Shown here piece by piece: positions 11,701-22,890 of a DNA stretch of 64,000 nt (positions are counted from its first letter, which is position 1; each line of letters starts with the position of its first letter). This DNA comes from Adiantum capillus-veneris (taxonomy: Eukaryota > Streptophyta > Polypodiopsida > Polypodiales > Pteridaceae). Under the pieces are notes generated by a model. The model did no database searches and was not told the DNA's origin. It worked only from the letters and a program-made list of their open reading frames with translations. A program made the position numbers and the translations under genes. Location: contig CM043958.1 of NCBI GenBank assembly GCA_014529385.2, positions 87,894,525 to 87,958,524 of the forward strand. The letters run 5' to 3'.

Positions 11701-12100
11701 CAGCCCATGCATTGATGGAACCTAATGTGATTAGAACCCCAGAACAAGAAGTGTTGATTCACAAAGAGTAAACAGACCCAGGCCTGAAACTATATTGTCA
11801 TTGGATCACCGAATGGTGCCGAACACCACTGATGATGCTAAGTCAATGACTATGATGCCAATTCCTGAAGTGGAAGAACCATGGCCACAACACTTATGGA
11901 AAACCATTAGAAATAGAAATAACGGAAGCACGACATTACAGTCTGCACCAATTCCTGAGGTTAACATGGACAACGAATTTTATCCAGGAGATATACAATC
12001 GTTGTATGGAGATGCAGGAATGGAGGTTTCGATGGAAACAAAAGCTCAATCCCTGAAAACCTTGCCTTCATTTATAGGTGAACATGAGGCACAATCGTAG
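8739..12100 (+). pseudogene. gag: gag of element A (degraded)
   Basis: This is the structural polyprotein. The N-terminal region (8739-9281) matches element B's gag (shared blocks such as EEPYVGEL and YVGLYKY versus EPYVDEL and NVGIYKH). The retrotransposon gag domain follows at about 9700-10240 (KYSGSGDP, GFGLTLE, EFSKRGIKHNTVSQIY, LFIEGLRN). Three cysteine-histidine motifs are visible: CDICGGDH...C near 10430, a canonical CCHC knuckle CYNCGSKDHWERSC near 11050, and CDGCGVNHILPDC near 11130. The start at 8739 is the first ATG of the frame; a second Met lies 11 codons in. Breaks are a frameshift near 9270, in-frame stops at about 10510, 10615, 10700 and 10900, a frameshift near 11550, and more beyond. 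Helical, charged sequence from 11400 to 12100 links to the protease. Confidence 0.8.
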
Positions 12101-12231
12101 ATAAGATTAGTTCCATCCCAGATGAGAGCTATTCCACGAATGATTGACTCAAAAAGTCTTCAAGAGATGCTGTCGACACCTGTAACATGCACAATCACAC
12201 TGTCAGAACTCTTTAGAGTCAGACCACACTT

Positions 12232-13196
12232 ATGGAAAGACATAGGGAAACATTTGGAGAACAAAGGAATAAGATTCCTCTTCAGACAAGCCCTACGGTA
12301 GAAGAAAACAAACGAGAAGGTCAACCCAAAGCCCAACTTGTGCCCATAAACAAGGTTGGAGATTACTGTGAAGGTGAGGAAGGTAATACAACCTTACCTG
12401 TCGAATATCAGGATATAAAGACGATAGCTATCCTAGACAGTGGAGCGGGAGTTGCGATTGCTACAAAGCAAATCTGGGAGAAATGGGGCCGTCCAGCTCT
12501 CAGAAAGACGAGAATGAAACTGCAACTCGTAGATGGATATGTAGAGAGACCATGGGAGTCCTGGACCAAATAGTTGTAACTTTGTGTGGAATTAACTATG
12601 AGCAGACCTTTGCCGTGGTAGATTTTGGAAAAATGAACAACTTTGACATTATTTTGGGGTGATCTTTTATGCGTCAACTCAAAATGATACAAGATTGGGG
12701 GTACGACCAAATTTACCTAAGGCATGAGGAGCTAATAACGAAAATCAACATGAAGGATCACAGCTATAGAGACGTTGCAAAAATGCCAATGCAAGAATTT
12801 GATTCAACCACAGTGAATGGAAAAGAAATGCCTGCGTGGTTACAAACGAAATCACATGTCTATATGTGTGGAGCGTCTGATTGTGGAGACTTAATCAAAG
12901 AGGAATGTGTGTTGGAAAGATCAATAGAAGACGAGGCTTATCTCCTAGAACCTTTCCCTGAACATTTATTTGAGCCATTTGGGTGGACTCAAATATTGTC
13001 AACCTTGGATGTATGTGTTAACAAATGCACGCCTACAAAATTTTGTGACGATGAAGGATACGACCTAGTAACGTTGCAAATGGCTAGAGTCATCCTTGAG
13101 TCAGGATCAGATAGCGAGGAGCAAGAAGAACCACTACGTGAGACTGAGTGTAAAAGAACAGTTGATGAGATATCTGTAATGGACGATAGGAATTGA
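12232..13196 (+). pseudogene. Gag-proximal retropepsin (PR1) of element A
   Basis: The active-site block ILDSGAGVAIATKQIWEKWG lies near 12430-12490. The second half of the domain continues after a frameshift near 12560, with IILG near 12650 and FMRQLKMIQDWG near 12670. The frame then runs to a stop at 13194-13196 through a conserved, acidic linker (MCGASDCGDL, KFCDDEGYDL) shared with element B. This is the standard aspartic protease that matures gag and pol. The D-S-G-A catalytic triplet is intact but the frameshift separates the two halves. Confidence 0.75.
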
Positions 13197-13312
13197 ACAG
13201 AGGAGGAATTCACAGACTCACTAAGCGATGACCTTCCATCTCTGGGTGATGAAATCCAAATGATAGATGTGATGACAAAATATCAAGTGGATCAGAGACG
13301 GATAGGAAGTAT

Positions 13313-14802
13313 ATGTCGAGACCGGACAGGTTTTACGAGCTTCCTAACCAAAAACCTAGTCGACAAGAGCAGTATAGATCAAAGAGAACAAGGAAATCAA
13401 GAGAAAATAAGCATAAACCCATGCCTCTTGTCAATGACAAAACAAGATATCTAAGGCTTGTAAAAGCTGACGATTGTGTCAAAGAAAAGGTCATTGGCCG
13501 GTTTATCAAAATTAAACCATGGAAAAACAACAAGAAGAACAAGCGCGAAAAGCAAACGACTAAGACACATAAGGAGGGGGAAACAGGGTCTAGAATGACC
13601 AAAACAGAGAGGAAAACGGAGTACAATAAGCTCAAACAGACCCTCAAAGACATATGGACAACTGAAATGGAAACAGATGAGGACACGAATTCTGACAAGA
13701 TGGATGTGCCGTCCCATTATAACAAGTATACCATACAAGATAGAAAAATCATAGTGCAACAACCGATGAGAGAATTGAAGGAACCTGGTACATCATACGA
13801 CGGTCCTGAAAAAGCCAAACAAATAGATCTAGCGGAGCCTAGAGAAGATCCAAAACCTGCATATATTGCCACAGATCTTATTGAAGAAGAGGAAAAGCTT
13901 TTGATAGCTACTCTAAAACAGTATAGAGATGTGCTTGCATGGTCATACAAAGATCTTAAGGGGGTGGATCCAAGTATCTGTCAACACACAATACCCCTTA
14001 AGAATGATGCCAAACCAAGCAGACAACGTCCTTATACCTACAATGAGACGTTTGCAAGGAAGATCAAGGAGGAGATAGATAAGCTGAAAGAGGCAGAGTT
14101 TATTTATGAAATTGAGCACATTGATTGGGTTTCACCGATTGTGATGGTCCTGAAGAAAAATGGAAAATTGAGAGTATGCGTCAATCTCAAGAAGTAAACG
14201 CTGCTACAATTCGGGACAACTATCCTCTACCCATTATTGATCATGTAATAGAAAGAGTGGCAGGAAAAGAAGCTTACAGTTTCTTAGATGGCTTTTCGGG
14301 CTACAACCAACTCGCAATAAAGCCAGAGGATCAGCACAAGACGGATTTTGCAACTGAATGGGGCATTTTTGCATTCAGGGTAATGGCTTTTGGCTTAACG
14401 AATGCACCAGCCACATTTCAGAGGCTGATGGGTCATGCTTTTAAAGAATATCTAAGACAGTTCTTAGAAATTTACATGGATGAGTTGTGCATTCACTCTC
14501 TCGTAAGATTGGAGCACATAGAGCACTTGACCAAAGTGTTCAAAAAATGCAGACTGTATCGGATTTTCCTGAATCCGGAGAAATGTGTCTTCATGGTAAG
14601 ACAAGGCAAAATATTGGGACATATAGTGTCCAAAAATGGTATTTCGACAGACATGGAGAAGATCAGTGTAATTGTTGATCTACCACGACCAGTAAAGGTA
14701 AAGGAGGTACATGCATTTATGGGCCATTGTGGATATTATCGCAGATTTATCTACTCATACGCTATAATTGCGAAACCACTTTACGCGTTGATAACTAAAT
14801 GA
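13313..14802 (+). pseudogene. Reverse transcriptase of element A
   Basis: The RT would copy the element RNA in the cytoplasmic particle. Basic linker sequence precedes the domain, which starts near 13890 (YRDVLAWSYKDLKGVDPS, typical of Athila/Tat). Recognisable blocks are VSPIVMVLKKNGKLRVCVNL, then after a one-base frameshift near 14195 NAATIRDNYPLPIID, FLDGFSGYNQLAI and [15 protein letters not shown]. The catalytic block reads IYMDELC near 14474-14494, where the family has Y/F-x-D-D. The second catalytic Asp is therefore Glu. The thumb region continues with LNPEKCVFMV and GHIVSKNGI. The frame ends at 14800-14802. The frameshift and the YMDE change both argue for loss of activity. Confidence 0.8.
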
Positions 14803-15430
14803 GTGGACAGATGAGTGCAAGAAAGCTTTTCAAACTTTGAAGCAAAGATTGATATTTGCTCCAATTTTGAAGGCTCCGGATTGGGAAAAGATAATCCACA
14901 TCCACGTAGATGCATCAGCATATGCTATAGGATGCATACTTGCACAACCTGGAAAAAAAAAAGGATTTTCCAATCAGTTACTCCAATAGACAACTAAACA
15001 GTGCAGAGAAGAATTACACAACAACTGAAAGGGAGGGTTAGGGTATGATCTATGCTGTGAAAAAGTTTAGACATTACCTACTTTCCAATAAATTTGTATT
15101 CTTCGTTGATCACCAAGCATTGATTTACTTGGTAAACAAACCTTGCGTGGATTGTACGATGGTTCATCATACTGCTTGAGTTTGACTTCACGGTTGTATT
15201 CAAAAAAGGAACTACACACCAAAGAGCGGATCATTTATCTAGAATGGTGCATGGAGAAAACCTTGTAGGAGTTGATGATGATTTGCGAGATGCATATCTC
15301 TTCAACATAGAAATGGTTCCAAGATGGAGCGAGTATGTAATTCCTTTGTTGACTATTGGGTCATTGAATTTGACAAGACAACCATCTACCATTGTAGCAT
15401 CTAGATCATTGGTAATGCTGGCTGGAAGGT
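14803..15430 (+). pseudogene. RNase H of element A, 5' part (interrupted by element B)
   Basis: WTDECKKAFQTLKQRL, HVDASAYAIGCILAQPG and, further on, DFTVVFKKGTTHQRADHLSR are RNase H and connection blocks typical of Athila/Tat pol, spread over several frames. The segment stops at the element B insertion and resumes at 37523. AAGGT (15426-15430) and AAGGC (37523-37527) are the 5-bp target duplication with one difference. Confidence 0.75.
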
Positions 15431-16362
15431 TGTTAGAAGCTGGACACACCCCACGGCATCTAACTACTCGGCGGATTATTATTTTTTGTAATTAGTCATT
15501 CATTGAGGAAAACCCGGTTTTTCACCTTGTAAATATTGGGACTTACAGAAGTTTCCAGATTGTATCCCAGTTTTGATAGTTAGAAGGAGTAGATGGATGA
15601 TTTTGGAACTTTAAGGTTTGAGAAGTTGTAAGGTATATATATCACTTTTTGACCTTAATGAAGGACCTTTTGTCATTTTAAACAAGTTTAAGTTTGTGAG
15701 TGAGCGTACTGTGTACGTGAGAGAGAGTGTGAGATTTTTCTTGACGCTACATGTGCTACGGTGGTCGGAATCGAGTGTGGATAAGTGCAGCGTGTTGCCC
15801 CCGACTAGAGCTACGAGCCGATACCAACATTGTGCGCATACGGTCCGGCTTCGAGAGCTTCTTCTATGAGCTTCATCGGTTGTTTGGGTGAGCATACGTT
15901 GTCCGATTTTGCATTGCAGCATATCCACACATTCACATTGAGTAGAACCACACATTAGGCACTTCAGATTTCGGAAACGAAGACCTGCAGATTTCGGCCA
16001 GACATCCTACGTGTTTCTGCACCGGGTGTTTTGGGTTGTGACTTTGGTTCACAGACCTTAGGGAGAGTGGCCTATAGGTATTCGTAGGGTCTCCTTCAAG
16101 TTCTGTGGTGTTTCCGAAGTGTTTGATACGTGTTCGGCTCTAGCAAGCGTTGTAGGAAGCATCCTCTTTTGTTCTCTTGAAGACTGTGACTTAAACAATT
16201 GGTAGGGACCTCTGTAGGAACTAGTTAGGAGTCGGTCGAGTGTAAGTTGACACCTTATGCTTGCTTCCACACGCCTGTGGGTCGAGCTTCGTCCTTAGCT
16301 GACATTACTTGTTAGGTGAGTTCTCGTTGTGCTGACGTCCGTCGCGGCGTATCCGTCGAACA
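15431..16362 (+). repeat. 5' LTR of element B
   Basis: It starts TGTTAGAAGCTGG and ends CGAACA, equal in length to 36591-37522. A TATA-like GGTATATATATC is at about 15632. A half palindrome AGACATCCTACG is at 16000-16011, 580.5 nt into the LTR to its centre. Confidence 0.93.
16000..16023. repeat. Element B palindrome half-site in 5' LTR
   Basis: The left half AGACATCCTACG is intact; the right half is degenerate. The 3' LTR has the same half-site at 37160-37171. Confidence 0.7.
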
Positions 16363-16363
16363 T

Positions 16364-16382
16364 TGGCGCCGCTGCCGGGGAC
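16364..16382 (+). other. Primer binding site, tRNA-Asp type (element B)
   Basis: TGGCGCCGCTGCCGGGGAC starts two bases after the LTR. It differs from the plant tRNA-Asp complement at one position, the same C that element A has. Confidence 0.8.
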
Positions 16383-16915
16383 GAAAACCTTAGGTAGGTG
16401 ACCAAGACTAATACTTGAGGATTGGGATTTTTGGCTTGCCAAGAGTCTCGCTTTACATTTAGATAGGATCAGAGGGTGGAGGACTCTCTAGGTCTTAGAG
16501 GGAGTTTAGGAAGCGTGTGTCTGGCCTAGATCCTTCGACTGAGGTAGAGGAGGTACACTTAGGAAGTTTTTTAGTTAGTAGTCGAGTTCTAGAGTAGGAA
16601 CAGGGAGTGGGAGAAGCGGTGTGAAGAGAGCTTGAGAGTCTGGAGAGGCCAAAAGGCAACCAAAAACACCAAGTATCACCATTTCTTCATGGTAGGTAGG
16701 AGTAGAGTAAGTAGAACATCATGATTCAGATCTAGAGCATTTCATGCATGTATACTTGCTTGGTAGAATCATTACAAGTTTGTAAAAGACGCAAAAAGAC
16801 GCAAAAGTATGGTTGAAAGCCTAATCGAAGTCCAAAGAATACTGTGAGTGTTTCTGATAGGCCTAAAGAGCATCAGCAGCATTCCTGTCAGGAAAAACTT
16901 TAATTTTAAGCCAGG

Positions 16916-16939
16916 AGACATCCTACGCGTAGTATGTCT
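16916..16939. repeat. Element B palindrome, leader copy 1
   Basis: AGACATCCTACG followed by its inverse with one change (GTATG for GGATG). Centre 16927.5. Confidence 0.85.
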
Positions 16940-17357
16940 ACAGGCCAATCTGGGAGGAATTTTGGAATTTTGAGGTGACCAGTGTGTTCTGAAGGTAGGG
17001 TTTACCCTAATTTCAACTGCAAAGGGGAAATTTGGCCATCTCTTGACAGGATAAGGCCAGATAGACTGAAATTGCTAGACATCCTACCCAATTAGTGCAA
17101 AAGCATCAACTTGAAACCAAAACCTTAAGATGGCTGCATGAGTGTGCCTTGCATGATATATTGAGTGACTGAAAGGGTCTTCACCTCATTCGGGTAAGAA
17201 AATTGGGTTCAAAGTGGACTTTAGCACTTTTGACTGAAAGAAGAAAAACAGCAGAAGTTTGAGACTTTTGACATCCAAACTGAGATCTAAGCATACCACT
17301 GGGATACTGACATCAGGGGGAAGCTGTGGAACAAATCTAGGGTCAAGCAGGCCAAAA

Positions 17358-17381
17358 AGACATTCTATGCGTAGGATGTCT
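17358..17381. repeat. Element B palindrome, leader copy 2
   Basis: AGACATTCTATG then CGTAGGATGTCT; two changes in the left arm. Centre 17369.5, exactly 442 nt after copy 1. Confidence 0.8.
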
Positions 17382-17482
17382 ACTGAGTGATTTAGGACTC
17401 CAAACTGAAATCTGAGTATACCAAGATGATCAGCAGCTCAATAAGAGTTGAAGTCTTGATTTCAAAGCCATTTTGAAGAAAA

Positions 17483-17506
17483 AGACATTCTACGCGTAGT
17501 ATGTCT
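17483..17506. repeat. Element B palindrome, leader copy 3
   Basis: AGACATTCTACG then CGTAGTATGTCT, preceded by GAAGAAAA as in the spacer copies. Confidence 0.85.
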
Positions 17507-17758
17507 AATGCAAGAAAGTGAAGCCATAATTGGACTTTGAGCATTGTAAGGGGTTATATAGCCTAAGGCAATCCTGCTACTCAATTTTGGTCCTATTTGG
17601 AGTTGATTAGACTGATCAACACCATCATCAGGCCGTCGGAACAGATTTCTGACTCATTGACTAGCTTCTAGAAGTCCAAATCAAAAAGTAAAAACAGCTG
17701 TAAGCTCAGCACAACAAGGGGAAAATACAGTGTAGAAATCCAGGCTAAATGCAGCATG

Positions 17759-17782
17759 AGACATCCTACGCGTAGGATGTCT
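17759..17782. repeat. Element B palindrome, leader copy 4 (perfect)
   Basis: AGACATCCTACG followed by its exact reverse complement: a perfect 24-bp palindrome. Confidence 0.95.
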
Positions 17783-18191
17783 ATTGGGGCATTCTGGAGA
17801 GAAAATTTGACTTGGCCTAGACAGTGAGGTTCTATTTGGCTTAAGGGCTCTAGAACTTCTTTCAGAGGTAAAATTGGACCGTGATTGCCCATTTGACAAA
17901 GCAAATACTGAATTCAAGCTTTTTCACGTAAATTGGCCAACATCAAGGAAGGGTACTGTTTCAGATTAGCAACCTAATCAGGAACATCAACAGTGTATAG
18001 AATACAGTAGTGGTTGAGATTAACTCTCCAATTATACCAATCATTACTAAGATCACCTCCAACAGATAAATGCGTTGATCCAATTGCCGAAATTAAAACT
18101 CTTGTGTACAGGTATATTCAGCAACAAAGCAAGACGTTATGCAGAAACTGATCCATTGCCAGGTTAGTGGTTGAACTTGTGATAGGTTGCA

Positions 18192-21100
18192 TTGATAAGT
18201 TTGATGAATTTAAGATCAGGAAGATACATTGTTAGAGACCAGAAAGTGGCAGGTGACCAAGTTAGCGTAGTGTCCACTGAAGAGAGTGTAACTCAGGCAA
18301 GGTTAGATCCGCTAGCACCGATTATTGAGGAAGGTAGTGATACTGACACGTCGTCAGACAAATCTTTCTTCATGATGGGGAGCCAACAGCCAGGAAGTTT
18401 TGCCTATGAGGGACCTATGCGAGGAGGAAGTACCTCCCAAAATCCTTCGAATGATTCTAGGCTTACTGTGATCTTCTTGGAGGGAACAAACTGAAGAGGA
18501 GCCCTAATCTATTCTGACTGTCGAGGTCGCAAGTGCATTTGTATTGAAGAGAGGCTAGCACAAAGATTGGAGATAATCCACGTGTATGATGATGGAGATA
18601 GATTCCGAGACGAAAAGGGAAACCACTATTTAATAGTTAGCAACCCTGAAGATTACAACAGATATGCAGACAACGTGGCTAAAGGGAAAATGATTTCAGA
18701 AACTCAAGAGCCTCCACCAAACATTGATCGGCATGGAGATATTTTCATGTACGATAAGAAAACAATCAGGGTTCCAACTTATAACGAGAATGTGGGAATC
18801 TACAAACACGAGAGCGAGGGTATTGTCTCTTACTTTCGCAGTAAAGAACCATACGTAGACGAACTAAGCAAAGACAAAGTTCTTTACTTATTCTCTTATG
18901 AAACTGCTACGAGGAAGGGCATAGTTTTTGTTGATAGATATGGGCGAGAATACCAACGTATTCTCCCAGAGGAAGTAGAAAGAGCAACAGGTCCAGGAGC
19001 ATCAGCATATTCCCTTGAGGAAATGCCGAGAGCCGTCCACACCCCAAGCAAGTCAACGAATCCATTCTCAGATGAGTATGACGCTACATCACATTCCCCC
19101 AGACCGCGAGCATTCAACAACCAAGACCAACCAGTAAACCAACCATCATTGCAGGCATGGATTAGACAAAGTGCGACAATGGAACCAGACAGAAACCAAG
19201 AGGGTTATCCAGCGGCTCAAGGGCTCAGGGATTTTCAAGAACCACCACACTATTCAAGGTATCAAGCAGAGAGTAAGCCAAAGACACAAGGGTCGACCGA
19301 ACTTGGAGGACCACCCATGGAACGAGTTCGAAGAGAAGGACCACCTCCGGCGAGAACCTTTAGAAATTATGTCGTAGGAGCACCGTTGGGCGAGGAACCA
19401 GCCTATTATAGAAGGCCTGAGGAGGGGTATAGACTTGGAAGGGGTGATCCCATGATGAGGTTTGTAGACCATCGCAGAATTAGACCTTCTCAAGTGCAAA
19501 ACTGGGTAAACAGGAAATACACAGGAAACAGAGACCCAAGAGATCATGTAGCAGCCTTTGTATGTGTGATTAGAGCTGAAGAGGTGTTAGACTTTCCTAC
19601 CCAATTCGTAGGGTTTGGACTAACCCTAGAGGATGATGCTGCAACTTGGTTTGACTCTGTAGAGCGTAGAGACTTTGAGTCGATGGAAGAAGTTTTTGAC
19701 GAGTTTATTGAGGAATTCTCTCAAAGGGGAATAGCTCATAATACCGTCTCACAAATCCATAAATTCAAAAAAAAAGATGGAGAATCTGTACGGAAGGCAG
19801 CCCTAAGACTAAAGAGATATGTTAAGTTCTGTCATGTTGAAGAACTGCCAACTCATTCCAAACTTATACTGATATTCATCCAAGGACTAAGGAATGCAGA
19901 TCTTCAAAAAGACTTACATATGAAGAGGAGCACTACGTTGAATGAGTTGACCAAGGAAGCCTTGTACCTTGTGGACAATTGTGCGGTTTTACAAAGAAGG
20001 GGAGTTCAAGGACCTTGATGACGATTCATCTTCACAGCAAAGTGGGAGCAAGTCCTCCAAGACAACACTGAAAGGAGAAATAGCGGTAAACCAAGAACAG
20101 CTTGTAGATGAAGTGCTAAAAAAGATCAACTTATACGCCAAACCCCAGGCTAAACCGCCCAAGTGGTGTGCTATTGAACAAAAATGGACAAACCATGGGA
20201 CCGAGGAATGTTACTATAACAAGGGATATGTGAGGGAGAGACCTTATGCTCCCCAAGCTCCTGTAGCTTCCCCTCAAGTTCCACCTATGCCTAGATATCA
20301 AGCAGGCAACTTGCCAGGACCTGTAGGTGTAGAGAGACCACAACCGGTGTTGGGGCAACAACCACCCCTACCAGGATTATGACCAGTTGGTGTAAGATAC
20401 ACCCCAACGGTAACTGAACCAAAAGAAAAGGCTTTGGTGCCTATGCATGCATACTATGAGGATCCCAATGGATATGCGGCGAACCCTATCTATTATCCAC
20501 CGGAGGAACCCTTGACACCAGATCCATGGAGCATGATGGGAAATCAAGGACCTCCAAATGCTATACAGGCCGCAGGAGAAGGAATATATAACTTAGATGA
20601 ACGAACATTGTTGTTCATAGCCAATGGAGGCATGGGCGGACAGAGACAGACTTACCAGCAACGGGGAGCTCAAGGAGCACCTCAACAACCCAAGGGCCCC
20701 TATTACAAGTGTGGCGGAGACCATTGGCTGAGAGACTGTCCCCATGATGAAATCATTAGAGTCAATGCGTATTGCCCAGAATGTGGAATTACTCATTTGA
20801 TTCCCGATTGCCCTAAAAACCCGAGTAAAGGAGCAAAAACCACCTTGAACCTGTTGGAAACAGTACCTTCCAGTGGAGTATCAGAAAGTGAAACAGTCAT
20901 ACCTGTTCACGCGGTGACACGGGCCCAAGCCCAAAGAAGGACGAATGAACCCATAATAGAAGAACCAAAGACGGATGCCCAAAGTTCAGAAACGAAAAAT
21001 CTGAGAAGCACTTGGAAGGCAAGAAAGGCATGTAGGAAAGCCAGGAAAGAACGAGAGCAAACCGCCCTATCCGATGAGTTGAAACATACAAAGAACAGGT

Positions 21101-22215
21101 TGGAGCGGTTAGAAGATCTAGCCAGCCTAAGCTCACACACCACAACAGCCATAGCACCAAAGGAAATAGCTGAGCCCAAAAGTGCAGGATCAGGAGGATC
21201 TGTGCTAGCAGACAAAGTAAACGAGCAGCTGGATGCGCTTCTAAGAGCTTATGAAGCTCGGCTTAAAAAAAACCAGACCCAGGAGCAAAGATGGATGACA
21301 TATCCATATGCGGAAATAGAAAAACAAAGGTTGGATATGTGTAAAAAGATGATCGAGACGGCTCAATCATTGATGGAAGACCCATTGGGAAAACCGGCAA
21401 ATTACCATGATGTGCCAGTTCCAACCCCTATCCAACCAACAATAGAGAAACATGAGGAAACAAAGGAAAGACTCAATAATGAATATGATTCCAGAGGAGA
21501 GCCTATCATAGTGCCCAAGACCATCGAAGGGGCAAGTGACGGGGTCCGTCCTAGAATATCGGCAGAGATGAGAAAGGACGGTAATGGTCTAGATGATTTG
21601 TGGAAGCAAATCAGAGAGGCCAACGAGGCTAATAGAATGAATGACCACATGAATAGCACGAGAAAAGAAAAGAATGTGATCCTACCTCCTATTGAAGAAT
21701 TTGAGGCAAGATCACAAATAAACTTTGAGGTGCATTCACAAGGGGGAGACCAAGGATCTATTAGTTCCGGACACAGCCAACCAGACTCTTTGAGAACTTT
21801 ACCCTCTTACCTAGGAGAATACGAAGCTAAGTCGGAAGTGAGGACAATTCCATCTCAAAGATTTTCTTCTAACAAGGTGATGGACTCACAAGGATTGATT
21901 GAGCTGTTAGCCACCCCGGTGGCATGCACAATCACGTTAGTAGAACTCCTAAAGCTAAGGCCAAATATGTGGACCACAGTAGGAAAATGCCTGGAAAAAT
22001 TTGGAGTAAAAAACCCCACCTTGAAACTACAAGAAGGAATCAGGGAGTTGGACAGGCCTAATCTAAACACTAGGCCGGTACCATTGAAGAAGGTTGGAGA
22101 ATATTGTGAGGGAGAAGACGGAAACACAACGCTACCTGTAGAATTCCAAGGAGTGGTTTCCAAAGATATTCTTGACAGTGGAACGGGAGTTTCTATCGCC
22201 ACGAAGGAAGTCTAG
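18192..22215 (+). pseudogene. gag: gag and 5' part of PR1 of element B
   Basis: The structural polyprotein begins near 18192 (MNLRSGRYIV at 18201). An in-frame TGA lies at 18492-18494; the frame then stays open to 20018. The gag domain is at about 19500-19970 (KYTGNRDPRDHVAAF, FVGFGLTLEDDAATWFDS, EFSQRGIAHNTVSQIH). A frameshift near 19985 moves into the frame that runs to 22215, broken only by a TGA at 20380-20382. Zinc-knuckle remnants are YYKCGGDHWLRDC near 20700, where the first Cys is Tyr and a spacing residue is missing, and CPECGITHLIPDC near 20775. A charged helical region follows. The frame ends in the protease active site DILDSGTGVSIATKEV, with a stop at 22213-22215 just before the TIR insertion. 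The retained DSGT triplet indicates a former active protease. Confidence 0.82.
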
Positions 22216-22654
22216 AAAAAATGGGAAAAACCAGCTCTCATTAGGAGAAATATGAATCTTGCATGGGCCTTGTAAGGAATCCTAATTTTTAGGGATTAAG
22301 GCTAATGTTGTGTAGGGTTAAGGGGACAAGGGCATTCAAGAAGCTAGTTTTGAGTAGACTTTTCTAGCCTTTTTTTAAACACATGTAGGATGTGGACCTA
22401 AGAGGTCACTTTCTCTCTCTAGCTTTTGGAAAGTGAAGGGAGTAAAGGAGTGTGGCCACATCAGCAAAAACGTGGGTCACTAAGAGCCAAAATTTGACTT
22501 TTTTTCAAAAAAGTTATTTTTACTTATTTTTGACTTAAAATTCCCTCCCAACATATATACACATCAAAAAATCAATTTTTGACATTTTTTTAAACCTACA
22601 AACACTAAAAGTCCACTTTTTCAAAAAAAAAATCCCCCCCAAAAAAAAAACCTT

Positions 22655-22890
22655 TGTTCTCTCCTCCTCCTTCCTCCTCTCTCCCTCTCCTCTCCCTCCC
22701 TACCCACTTCTCTCCTCTTCCTCCCCTCTCTCTCCCTCTCCCCCCTCTGCCCCCTTCTCTCCTCCCATGTTCCTCTCCTCTCCCTCCCTACCCCCTTCTC
22801 TCCTCCTCCTCCCCTCTCTCTCCCTCTCCCCCTCTGCCCCCTTCTCTCCTCCCATCTTCCTCTTTCTCTCTCCCCCCTCTTTCTTTTCAT
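22655..22890. repeat. Pyrimidine-rich low-complexity tract
   Basis: CTCTCCTCC and CTCCCTCTCC units, including an internal near-duplicate (about 22740-22800 versus 22800-22860). ORFs on both strands here are composition artefacts. Confidence 0.85.

Larger units (their letters stand above)
16383..18191 (+). other. 5' leader of element B
   Basis: About 1.8 kb of non-coding sequence with four copies of the AGACATCCTACG palindrome (centres 16927.5, 17369.5, 17494.5 and 17770.5). A donor-like CATG/GTAGGT near 16690 and acceptor-like TACAG near 18111 and CCAG near 18162 could define an intron containing all four palindromes; this is inference. Confidence 0.6.

Noticed and set aside
15618-15955. ORFs on both strands inside element B LTRs
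   Set aside because: Present in both LTRs simply because these are copies; no coding signal.
16916-17782. CRISPR-like array of palindromic repeats
   Set aside because: Spacing is irregular and long (125-442 nt), the units are full palindromes inside plant retrotransposon leaders, and no cas genes are present.
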